Source: Calothrix sp. FI2-JRJ7 (GTDB lineage Bacteria; Cyanobacteriota; Cyanobacteriia; Cyanobacteriales; Nostocaceae). From it: a stretch of 64,000 nt of DNA. A program made the translations under genes and the position numbers. Below the pieces are notes generated by a model that ran no database searches, had not been told where the DNA came from, and was given only the letters and a program-made list of their open reading frames with translations. Below, piece by piece: positions 28,343 through 36,430 of the stretch. The DNA is taken from assembly GCA_019359675.1 (NCBI GenBank), contig JAHHGX010000079.1, positions 62,001 through 126,000 of the forward strand. Reading direction: 5' to 3'. Position 1 is the first letter of the stretch; each line of letters opens with the position of its first letter.

Positions 28343-29326
28343 ATGCGGAAAAACTCAGTTCAGCAGCCTTTAGTAAGCGTCATTACTCCCACTTACAACC
28401 GACCAGAGTATCTAAAGCAAGCTCTCACAAGTGCTGTCAATCAAACATATAGAAATATTGAAATAATCGTCTCTGACAATTGTAGCCCAGAAAGTCCCCA
28501 AGCAATCGTCGAGTCGTTTAATGACCCTAGAATTCGCTTTTATCGTAATTCCAGCAACTTGGGAATGCTGCCAAACACCATTAAGGCATTTAAATTAGCG
28601 CGCGGTAAGTACGTCGCTAGCTTACTCGATGATGACATGTGGGAGCCAGATTATTTAGCAAAAATGGTTCCCCTACTTGAAGGAAATTCTAACGTAGCTT
28701 TAGCTTTTTGCGACCACTACATGATGAATGCTTCAGGTGAAATCGATATGCAGAAGACAGAAGAATGTACACGCGCTTACAAACGTCATAACCTCAAGCA
28801 AGGAATTTATCAACCATTTGCTTTACATGCACTTGTTCATCAGTCAGTATCACCGGCAATTGCTGCTGTAATTAGAAGAGAAATTGTAGATTGGCACGAG
28901 TTTTCTTTAGATATCGCTGGAATGTGGGATGTATACCTCGCGTATGTATGTTGTCGTACTGGTAAAGGAGCATATTATTACCCAGAACGCTTAACCCGCT
29001 ACCGTGAACACGAACAAACTGACACAATGCAAAGTGGAGGTCGCAATTTAGAAGGCAAAATTCGTAAAGCAAAGTCGGAAATATTTTGCTATGGGAAGTT
29101 TCTTCAAGACCAAAATCTAGCTGAATTCCATCCATACTTCGAGCAGAAATGGTTGCACGCTCAGACAACTTTGGGGATTGGCTTGATGCGAAGTAAGCAA
29201 CTTGTCCAAGCGCGCTTTTATCTTAAATGCGCTCTTAGTAAGCAAAAATTTAATACCCGAACATTAGCTGCATTTATGTTAAGTTATATACCACAAACAT
29301 GGACCGACCGATTATTAGATGCATAA
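28343..29326 (+). CDS. Glycosyltransferase family 2
   Basis: A 327-residue GT-A enzyme. Seen: VSVITPTYNRPEYLKQAL, VNQTYRNIEIIVSDNCSPE, the metal/nucleotide DxD region as ASLLDDDMWEPDYL (about residue 97) and a downstream TGKGAYYYPERLTRYREH stretch. It has no TM helix, so it works at the membrane face on lipid-linked intermediates. It starts with ATG at 28343, 50 bp after the previous gene and 63 bp before a second GT2, all in one direction. The donor sugar cannot be told. Confidence 0.9.
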   Translation: MRKNSVQQPLVSVITPTYNRPEYLKQALTSAVNQTYRNIEIIVSDNCSPESPQAIVESFNDPRIRFYRNSSNLGMLPNTIKAFKLARGKYVASLLDDDMWEPDYLAKMVPLLEGNSNVALAFCDHYMMNASGEIDMQKTEECTRAYKRHNLKQGIYQPFALHALVHQSVSPAIAAVIRREIVDWHEFSLDIAGMWDVYLAYVCCRTGKGAYYYPERLTRYREHEQTDTMQSGGRNLEGKIRKAKSEIFCYGKFLQDQNLAEFHPYFEQKWLHAQTTLGIGLMRSKQLVQARFYLKCALSKQKFNTRTLAAFMLSYIPQTWTDRLLDA

Positions 29327-29389
29327 AAATCTAAAAATAATTATGTAAATTCAACATAATTATCTAAATTATTACTATCAAAATAAACA

Positions 29390-30355
29390 ATGTATTTAAC
29401 TGTTATCGTCCCAACTTATCGTCGTCCGCAAGACTTGTCTCAGTGCCTTGAAGCATTGCAGGAGCAAACGCGCATTGCGGATGAAGTCATGGTAGTAGTT
29501 CGAGACATTGATACTGACACTTGGGAGTTCATAAAAACATTCGATCAGAAATCGCTGCCACTAACAATTTGTAAAGTAAGTGTTCCAGGGCAAGTGGCTG
29601 CTTTGAATGCAGCTCTAGATCAAGCTTCTGGAGATATTATTGCCATTACCGATGATGATGCAATGCCACATCGTGATTGGCTTGCCCGTATCGAAAACTA
29701 CTTTCTAAATGATAGTTGTATTGGTGGAGTGGGTGGACGTGACTGGATCTACGAAGGAGACAAACTAGTTTCCGGCGCCAAGCAAATTGTAGGTAAAGTG
29801 CAATGGTTTGGACGAATGATTGGTGAACATCATGTCGGTATTGGTGAAGCACGCGAAGTGGATATTCTCAAAGGTGCGAATATGAGCTATCGTCGAAGCG
29901 CGCTTAAAAATGTTCGCTTCGATACGCGGTTACGAGGAACAGGCGCCCAGGTACATAATGACTTAGCATTTAGTTTATCGGTGCAAAAAGCAGGTTGGAA
30001 GTTAATTTATGACCCAAAAGTAGCAGTAAACCACTACCCAGCACAGCGTTTTGATGAAGATAAGCGCGGTATATTTAATGAGGTTGCTGTAATTAATTTG
30101 GCACATAACGAGACTCTTATTCTACTGGAATATTTACAACCCATCAAACGGTTAATATATATTTTATGGGCTGTGCTAGTGGGAACAAGAGATGCATATG
30201 GAATAGTACAGGTTGTCAGATTCTTCAAGAGTGAAAATACTTTAGCATTAAAGAAATTCGTAGCATCACTAAAAGGACGATGGCAGGGTTGGCAAACATG
30301 GCTCATAGTGCAACCTGAAAAAATAAACTCAGTTAAAAATGTTGAGTGTGGGTGA
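29390..30355 (+). CDS. Glycosyltransferase family 2
   Basis: A 321-residue GT2. Seen: MYLTVIVPTYRRPQDLSQCL, ALNAALDQASGDIIAITDDD (the DxD metal site), GANMSYRRSAL and the acceptor-side ED-like region GAQVHNDLAFSLSVQKAGW. A hydrophobic segment near residues 260-275 (RLIYILWAVLVGT) may anchor it. Its TGA stop at 30355 lies 6 bp before the next ATG (30362), so translation with the membrane polymerase-like gene is probably coupled. Confidence 0.9.
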   Translation: MYLTVIVPTYRRPQDLSQCLEALQEQTRIADEVMVVVRDIDTDTWEFIKTFDQKSLPLTICKVSVPGQVAALNAALDQASGDIIAITDDDAMPHRDWLARIENYFLNDSCIGGVGGRDWIYEGDKLVSGAKQIVGKVQWFGRMIGEHHVGIGEAREVDILKGANMSYRRSALKNVRFDTRLRGTGAQVHNDLAFSLSVQKAGWKLIYDPKVAVNHYPAQRFDEDKRGIFNEVAVINLAHNETLILLEYLQPIKRLIYILWAVLVGTRDAYGIVQVVRFFKSENTLALKKFVASLKGRWQGWQTWLIVQPEKINSVKNVECG

Positions 30356-30361
30356 TTTGCA

Positions 30362-31798
30362 ATGAACGACCAATCGTTATTATCTTATCCGTACCAACAA
30401 CATGCTCCGAAAGAACATTCACCATTGTTCGCATGGCTTGCAATCGGTTCACTAATAGTGTTTTCTATAGCTTGCTATTTCGGCGCCGCAAGCTTATTAA
30501 GACAGGCTTTTCCAATCTTTTCCCTATGTGTTGGTATTTTTCTTTACCTTAGATATCCAGCACTTTACATTGGTTTTAATTGGTGGTTATGGTTTCTTAT
30601 TGCTATAATTAGGCGCCTAATTGATTATAAAAGCGGTTGGGACACCAACGGCTTTATTTTAATTACACCATACTTAGTTACATTAATTACTTTTTGGACA
30701 TTTGTTAAAGAATTGCCCAGGTCACTACGTATAGGTGGCTTTCCGTTTGTTGTGGCAATTATGTCAGTATTTTATGGGATGGCAGTTGGATTAATAAGTT
30801 ACGATAAAGTAGTAGTATTTCGTACAGCACTCGACTGGTTGGTGCCAGTTCTTTATGGATTCCACGTATTTGTAAAGTGGCGTGATTATCCTTCATACCG
30901 CCAAAATATTCAAACAGTATTTCTTTGGTGTGTGCTAATAACTGGCGCATATGGAATATATCAATATTTAGTGGCACCTGAATGGGATAAATTTTGGTTA
31001 ATTCAAACCAAACTGACTACGATGGGAAATCCCAAACCATTAGGAATTCGTGTTTGGAGTACAATGCACTCTCCAGGCCCATTTGCGAACATAATGATGG
31101 TGGGTTTATTAATATTGCTTAATAATGTTCGCCCGATTGGTTTTGCTGCATCAATTGTAGGCTACATATCATTTCTATTAACTGTAGTACGTTCAGCATG
31201 GGGTGGTTGGGTAGTTGGGGTAGTTAGTTTAATAACAAATCTCAGACCTAAGTTACAAATGCGACTTGCAGTCACAGCAATTATACTAGCGCTTTGCGTT
31301 GTCCCACTTGCAACAATCGAACCATTTGGGAAAGTAATAACTGAGCGTATAGAATCTATAAATAACATTGAAAAAGACCAAAGTTTTAACGACCGTTCAA
31401 ATACTTACGACCGTAAATTAGGTATTGCGCTGTCTTCTGTATTTGGTCAAGGCATTGGTGGCACATGGGTAATAGATAAAGATGGTAAGTTAGTGAATAT
31501 CGTTCTCGATAGTGGCATTTTAGATACTTTTTTTGCACTCGGTTGGTTTGGCGCCATTCCATACCTAGGCGCCATGATATTCATTTTATATAACAGCTTT
31601 TTAGGTTCAGAAAATCGTAAAGACTCATTCGCTTGTACCGCGCGTTCAATTAGTCTAGCAATATTCTTTCAAATGATTTTTAGTAGTTTGATGCTTGGAC
31701 TATCAGGCATAACGTTGTGGGGATTTATGGGAATAGCAATGGCAGCTAAGAAATATAACTCTTCACAAATTGCTAATGGTTTTCCGTATCAAAAATAA
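30362..31798 (+). CDS. O-antigen ligase/polymerase-like (Wzy/WaaL) membrane protein
   Basis: A 478-residue polytopic protein with about ten hydrophobic segments. It has the long extracytoplasmic loop typical of Wzy/WaaL proteins between TM blocks (residues ~320-390, with RSNTYDRKLGIALSSVFGQG). The conserved VVRSAWGGWVVGVVSLI stretch, with an Arg at a TM start, is typical of the family. It is the natural polymerase of the island: it would join lipid-linked repeat units, with the Wzc-like protein setting length. Starts tightly after the GT2 gene. It is the last plus-strand gene before a reverse-oriented beta-propeller gene. Confidence 0.8.
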   Translation: MNDQSLLSYPYQQHAPKEHSPLFAWLAIGSLIVFSIACYFGAASLLRQAFPIFSLCVGIFLYLRYPALYIGFNWWLWFLIAIIRRLIDYKSGWDTNGFILITPYLVTLITFWTFVKELPRSLRIGGFPFVVAIMSVFYGMAVGLISYDKVVVFRTALDWLVPVLYGFHVFVKWRDYPSYRQNIQTVFLWCVLITGAYGIYQYLVAPEWDKFWLIQTKLTTMGNPKPLGIRVWSTMHSPGPFANIMMVGLLILLNNVRPIGFAASIVGYISFLLTVVRSAWGGWVVGVVSLITNLRPKLQMRLAVTAIILALCVVPLATIEPFGKVITERIESINNIEKDQSFNDRSNTYDRKLGIALSSVFGQGIGGTWVIDKDGKLVNIVLDSGILDTFFALGWFGAIPYLGAMIFILYNSFLGSENRKDSFACTARSISLAIFFQMIFSSLMLGLSGITLWGFMGIAMAAKKYNSSQIANGFPYQK

Positions 31799-31809
31799 AC
31801 TGTCTATAT

Positions 31810-31834
31810 GTAAGGTGGGCAGTGCCCACCTTAC
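31810..31834. terminator. Bidirectional terminator hairpin between convergent genes
   Basis: GTAAGGTGGGCA pairs with TGCCCACCTTAC as a near-perfect palindrome exactly filling the 39 bp between the polymerase-like gene stop and the beta-propeller gene stop on the other strand. The same element, with one change, is at 38919-38943. Confidence 0.7.
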
Positions 31835-31837
31835 AAA

Positions 31838-34066
31838 TCACCTTAAAGATGCCTTCATTGGCTGAATTTTCTTAGGTAACTGATACATAATTACTTTAGC
31901 TTTCGCATCTTCTTCGACAAAAACTAAATATTCACCATTAGCGCGGCGGAATGCTCTAATACCATAAGGAATATCAATCCAACCGCTTTCATTTGCAACT
32001 TCTGGACCCGGCTTGAACTTAGTAACAAAAGTTCCAGTCGTTTTGTTATATACATATACTTCAGCCTGCTTAACTGTCACAAAAAATACGTAATCACCAG
32101 CTATATCCATCGAGGCTGTGAGAACTTCGGGATTAGCTTTAGTATCATAAGGAACGCCAATTCGCCAGCGTTCTTTGCGGTTTCCCTTACTCCAATTATC
32201 GTAGCGGATGATTTCACTCCCGAATGCTTTGCCATCATCGTAAGCAGCAGGGTATTTTTCTGTGAAGCCAGACAAGTACATTGTATCGGTATCAGGAAAA
32301 TACTGGATTCGACGAATATCTTTGATAATCTCTGGAGTCGCAAATTTTTTCATCGAACTGTAAGTGTAGATAGGATTCCCCTTGGCATCAAGACCTTGCA
32401 AAGGAAAATGCCGAATTCCTTCAGGTATCCGTAAAGTTTTCCACACGTCACCTTTGCTATCTACCCACCATCCACCTTGATAAGGATAATCACGCTTACT
32501 TGCATCAAACTCACCTTTATCAAAGGCGCCATTACCGTTTTTATCTTGCCATATCCAATCTCCAATTTGTGGTTGGTTAGGGGGCCAACTATCTGGCTTT
32601 ACTTTTTCGTCTTGATTTGTAGGTGTTCCTTGAAACATTGCTGATGGAATAGCAACTTCGCCATCCGTGGCAGGATTGAAGCGATATGCATGGAGAAACC
32701 CACCAAACATATCAGTGTAGTAGACAAAAGGTTTACCTTGAATACGACGGAAAAATACTGAACCGTGGGCAACACGTAAGCGTATATCTTGAGGGTATTT
32801 GAAGGGATTTAAAGTATAACCTTTATAATTCCATTGCTTACCAGCAGACTTGCTATAATCCATCACGTAATGGTCATGCATTGTATACACATGTACGCCA
32901 TCAAATTTTGGGTCAGCATCAGCGTTATCTACAAATGGTAAACCAACAACACGCCACTGCATGACACCCGACGGTGAAAATTTTCTGATGTCAGTACCAG
33001 TCTTGACTTGCTGTGTGTTGTCACCTTGGTTGAAACCACTGCTGTTAACGTAGATATTTCCACTCACATCAGCACCAACACCAGTAATTCCGTAAAACTT
33101 TAAATCTCCAATTTCTCCAGGTTTTCCTGCATAAACACCACCTTTGACTCCAAATGTACCAACTTTAACTGGTTGGTTTTTAATGTTATAGATTAAAATT
33201 TGCTGATTTTGACCATTATCTGCAATTAATAATCTATTTTGGCTATCTACCGCAATCGCATTCGCTTTGGGGACATTATTTATTACTTGCGGTAGAAGAT
33301 TTCCTTGTTTTGTATAGCGCAATATGTTAGAGTTTGCGCCCTTGGGATGTTGCATAATCCACAAAGTTTTCTGCTGGTCAACCGCAATTTTTGTTGGACT
33401 CTTAGCTGCGAAACTACGAACTTGTTTTAATGTCTGTGTATCGTACACACGCACTAAATTCTCATCGCGAATTGCAACATATAATTCCGAGTCACTAACT
33501 GCTAATCCAGAAACTTCATTTTTCTCACTCACAATCAACATGCTTTTATCCCAACCTTTACCGTTTGTAAATGGCGCCGGTTTTCCAGATAAATCGAAAC
33601 GTCGCACACAAAACCAAGTAGTTTTAGGTGGAGGATAATCATTATCTTTACCATCCACATGACCTTGTAGCATCGCTACATACATATACTTTTTATCGGC
33701 AGTAACAGCAATACCACCAAATCTTTCCCACCCATGTATATCTTCTGCTCTTGCAATGGCATCTCCATTTTTATAGACTCCAGCTTCTCTACCGGCTTCA
33801 TCCCAAGGACTGTTTGTAAAAACAGTACCATCTGGAGCAACGTACATGTCTAGAACCTGGTTTTGCACCCACTTTTCACCACCACCAAAAGTATTACCAA
33901 TCCAAGAGGTTTTATAACCTTTAGCTGATGTACCACCTGCTACCCAATAGAATATTATTATCAAGACAGCAACTAGCGTTCCAAGCAAGCCAGAATAAAA
34001 TTTCGTGCTTTTAAAAATTCGACTTCTGTTATTTATTATCATTGTTAGGATTACTCTTGAGTTCAT
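31838..34066 (-). CDS. Membrane-anchored NHL-type beta-propeller protein, function unknown
   Basis: A 742-residue protein. A short basic N-terminus is followed by one TM helix (GLLGTLVAVLIIIFYWVAGG, about 27-46), then a large extracytoplasmic domain of blade-like repeats (GLAVSDSELYVAIRDENLVR, then TKIAVDQQKTLWIM, AIAVDSQNRLLIADNGQNQ and GVGADVSGNIYVNSSG). These indicate an NHL/six- or seven-bladed propeller in its first half. A calcium-loop-like DKNGNGAFDKGEFD lies near residue 500. No catalytic family is recognised. It is encoded on the opposite strand inside the HEP-like island, between the polymerase-like gene and the last GT4. It may bind or modify the exported polysaccharide; this is inferred from place only. 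Confidence 0.7.
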   Translation of the reverse strand: MNSRVILTMIINNRSRIFKSTKFYSGLLGTLVAVLIIIFYWVAGGTSAKGYKTSWIGNTFGGGEKWVQNQVLDMYVAPDGTVFTNSPWDEAGREAGVYKNGDAIARAEDIHGWERFGGIAVTADKKYMYVAMLQGHVDGKDNDYPPPKTTWFCVRRFDLSGKPAPFTNGKGWDKSMLIVSEKNEVSGLAVSDSELYVAIRDENLVRVYDTQTLKQVRSFAAKSPTKIAVDQQKTLWIMQHPKGANSNILRYTKQGNLLPQVINNVPKANAIAVDSQNRLLIADNGQNQQILIYNIKNQPVKVGTFGVKGGVYAGKPGEIGDLKFYGITGVGADVSGNIYVNSSGFNQGDNTQQVKTGTDIRKFSPSGVMQWRVVGLPFVDNADADPKFDGVHVYTMHDHYVMDYSKSAGKQWNYKGYTLNPFKYPQDIRLRVAHGSVFFRRIQGKPFVYYTDMFGGFLHAYRFNPATDGEVAIPSAMFQGTPTNQDEKVKPDSWPPNQPQIGDWIWQDKNGNGAFDKGEFDASKRDYPYQGGWWVDSKGDVWKTLRIPEGIRHFPLQGLDAKGNPIYTYSSMKKFATPEIIKDIRRIQYFPDTDTMYLSGFTEKYPAAYDDGKAFGSEIIRYDNWSKGNRKERWRIGVPYDTKANPEVLTASMDIAGDYVFFVTVKQAEVYVYNKTTGTFVTKFKPGPEVANESGWIDIPYGIRAFRRANGEYLVFVEEDAKAKVIMYQLPKKIQPMKASLR

Positions 34067-34167
34067 TCAGCTTATTAAACAAGTAGCACGATTATTGAAA
34101 AATAATTTACATTTTCAAGCTACACATTAATCATTGGATAATTAATTAGCTATAGATATATTCATGT

Positions 34168-34399
34168 CTGAGGGGGTGACGAAAACCTCTGAACCTGAGA
34201 CACAGCAATAGTTATAAGCGCGCGTGCCATAAAAAGATAAACACCATTTTTATACTTTATTGATTCTATTATCAATAAGCTTCGTACAAAAGTCTTATTT
34301 TTCGTTGGACTTGGTTCTAATTTATTTTTATCTTTCAAGCGACCACTCATCTATAACCTTTACTACATAAGGCTTTTAAGCTAGTTCGTCACCCCCCAG
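34168..34399. mobile_element. 232 bp insertion element with 9 bp target duplication
   Basis: The ends CTGAGGGGGTGACGAA (34168-34183) and TTCGTCACCCCCCAG (34385-34399) are imperfect inverted repeats differing by one base/indel. They are flanked by a perfect 9 bp direct repeat TATTCATGT (34159-34167 and 34400-34408). A 62-codon open frame on the minus strand (34162-34350) runs through most of it and out past the left end; it may be a transposase remnant but is not recognised. I infer a non-autonomous (MITE-like or deleted IS) element. A 9 bp duplication points to an IS4/IS256/ISAs1-like transposase, without deciding which. Confidence 0.8.
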
Positions 34400-34408
34400 T
34401 ATTCATGT

Positions 34409-34889
34409 ATAAAATAATCATGTTAATGAAATTCATTTTTAGAATAGAGATATTTGTACGTAAATTAGCAAAAATATTTGCGAGCCGTTCAAAATTTACT
34501 AAAACTTTATATAGATAATACTAAAGCTTAAAATTAAATAATTTAAAATTACATTGGGTAAAGAATATTTTATGTGAAGTGGCTTTTGTTTTTTAATTGC
34601 GTTATAAAAATTATAGACGAAATACTTTTTGTGATTAATACAACTTACGTAGGCGCCCGTAGCGTGAGATGTATTAATATGAGTGTGCGTTTATTTTAAG
34701 TTCAACGCTAACGAGTTCATTAGAAATGATAGGTGCTAAGAAACCCGGTTTCTTTGTTGAAATCTGTTATGAAAATGAAGATTTTGCGTAGAAACAGGGT
34801 TTATAGAAAGTATAAAGTAGTACATAGTGGTAAAAACTATTCACTACATAATTAGCTGTAAATATTTAATCTCACACTTAGGCTCTATT
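34409..34889. other. AT-rich upstream region of the last island glycosyltransferase
   Basis: About 480 bp without a gene. It carries the repeat at 34739-34804 and otherwise AT-rich sequence that presumably includes the promoter of the GT4 gene. Confidence 0.45.
34739..34804. repeat. GAAACC-family MITE core
   Basis: AGAAACCCGGTTTCTTTG on the left and AGAAACAGGGTTTA on the right share the middle GAAATCTGTTAT and ATTTTGCGTAG with the full element at 48544-48645. The right half is mutated. Confidence 0.75.
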
Positions 34890-36077
34890 ATGAAATTTTG
34901 TATAGTAACTCCACACGTTATTAAGGGTGATGGTCAAGGTCGGGTCAACTATGAAATTGTCTGGGAAGCTATTCGTCGCGGTCACGAAGTAACTTTAGTA
35001 GCAAGAAAAATAGCCCCAGAGCTTCAGGAACAAAGCTTAGTCAAGTTTATAAATTTTGATGTAGAGAAGTTTCCAACGGCATTAGTTAAAGAAATGATGT
35101 TTTCAAGCCAAAGTGCCGCATGGTTGTATAAACATCGTCACGAGTTTGACTTAGTACAAATTTGTGGTGCAGTAACTTCATTTCCTGCCGATGTAAACAC
35201 CTCGCACTTCGTCCATACATCATGGCGCCGTTCTCATGTACATACTGCCCGTATGAATCTAAATTTTTATGGGCTTTATCATTGGGTTTATAGCACATGC
35301 AACGCTTACTGGGAAAAGCAAGCGTATCGAAAAGCGAAGGTGTCGATTGCAGTATCAGACAAAGTTAAACAAGAATTAATCAATGACGTTAATATAGAAG
35401 CTAAACGCATTCGCGTTATTCATAATGGCGTTGATGTAAATGAATTTTTTCCTGGAGTTAGTGACCGTGAGCAACTTGGGTTGCCAGTTGAGAAAAATTT
35501 GGCACTTTTTGTAGGTGACATTCGCACAAATCGCAAAAACTTGGACACGGTACTGAAAGCTCTTGTTAAAGTACCCTCATTGCATTTGGTTGTTTTGGGA
35601 GATACATCTGGTAGTCCGTATCCTAAAATAGCAGACAATTTGGGATTGAATGACCGCGTATATTTTGCTGGTTTCCGTCGCGATGTTGCAAAAATTATGA
35701 GAGCGGTCGATTTTTTTGTATTACCATCGCGGTATGAAGCATGTACTTTAGTATTGCTTGAGGCAATGGCATCAGGACTTCCTGTCATTACAGCAGCAAG
35801 TGCAGGAGGAGCAGAGCTAGTTACACCCGAATCTGGTTTTGTATTAGCAGACTCGGATGATGTAGAAGGATTAGCGATTGCGCTTAATACTTTAGCTCTG
35901 GATACCGAACTTAAAACTCAAATGGGTGAAACTGCTCGTATAGTAGCTGAACAAAATACCTGGGAAAGTAAAGCGCAGCATTACATCAACTTATTTGAAG
36001 AATTCGTCAATGACGAACATTATCGTAATTGTTGTGATACATCACCTGTTGAGCAGCCTATTATGCTAAAAGCCTAA
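34890..36077 (+). CDS. Glycosyltransferase family 4
   Basis: A 395-residue GT-B enzyme. Seen: MKFCIVTPHVIKGDGQGRVN with the N-terminal glycine loop, VSIAVSDKVKQELINDVNIE, IRVIHNGVDVNEFFPG, NLALFVGDIRTNRKNLDTVL, and the EX7E donor site LPSRYEACTLVLLEAMASGL followed by PVITAASAGGAELV. An in-frame upstream start at 34827 exists, but homologous enzymes begin at the MKFCIV strand, so 34890 is chosen. It is separated from the main island by the beta-propeller gene and the insertion element yet keeps the island direction, and is the last member of the glycosyltransferase set. Confidence 0.9.
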   Translation: MKFCIVTPHVIKGDGQGRVNYEIVWEAIRRGHEVTLVARKIAPELQEQSLVKFINFDVEKFPTALVKEMMFSSQSAAWLYKHRHEFDLVQICGAVTSFPADVNTSHFVHTSWRRSHVHTARMNLNFYGLYHWVYSTCNAYWEKQAYRKAKVSIAVSDKVKQELINDVNIEAKRIRVIHNGVDVNEFFPGVSDREQLGLPVEKNLALFVGDIRTNRKNLDTVLKALVKVPSLHLVVLGDTSGSPYPKIADNLGLNDRVYFAGFRRDVAKIMRAVDFFVLPSRYEACTLVLLEAMASGLPVITAASAGGAELVTPESGFVLADSDDVEGLAIALNTLALDTELKTQMGETARIVAEQNTWESKAQHYINLFEEFVNDEHYRNCCDTSPVEQPIMLKA

Positions 36078-36099
36078 AAGTAGACATTACAAAAACTAG

Positions 36100-36119
36100 A
36101 GACGTTGCATGTAACGTCT
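36100..36119 (+). terminator. Terminator-like hairpin after the GT4 gene
   Basis: AGACGTT (36100-36106) pairs with AACGTCT (36113-36119), 23 bp past the stop, followed by TTACTG. It is related to the GAGACGT hairpin at 13264. Confidence 0.45.
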
Positions 36120-36141
36120 TTACTGTAATACACATAAAAAT

Positions 36142-36183
36142 AAACTGGGTTTCGATTGAGATATTTAAGAAACCCAGGTTTTA
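36142..36183. repeat. Degenerate GAAACC-family repeat
   Basis: AAACTGGGTTTC and AGAAACCCAGGTTTTA face each other with a 14 nt middle. This is a shortened copy of the dispersed family. The rest of the gap up to the TolC gene (36184-36430) shows no gene. Confidence 0.55.
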
Positions 36184-36430
36184 TCATGTTGATTTATACA
36201 TAATTCATATAGCATACATAATTACTACTGTATTTAATAATTGTTTAAAATCTAATAGTTAGCAGCTAACAGTTAACAAAGCCATTTTGAGATTAGCTTA
36301 TAGTTTATTTCGCCTATAAATGTGCATCATTATAAACCAGCAACTAGATTGACTTCAAATGTCGCTACACCTTGAAGTTAGTTTCCATAAGTTCTCCACA
36401 TATTGCTGATACACCCAACACGCACCGTCT

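Noticed and set aside
34162-34350. 62-codon minus-strand frame as a real gene
   Set aside because: It runs across the left end of the insertion element into flanking DNA and matches no family; it is likely a chance frame or transposase debris.
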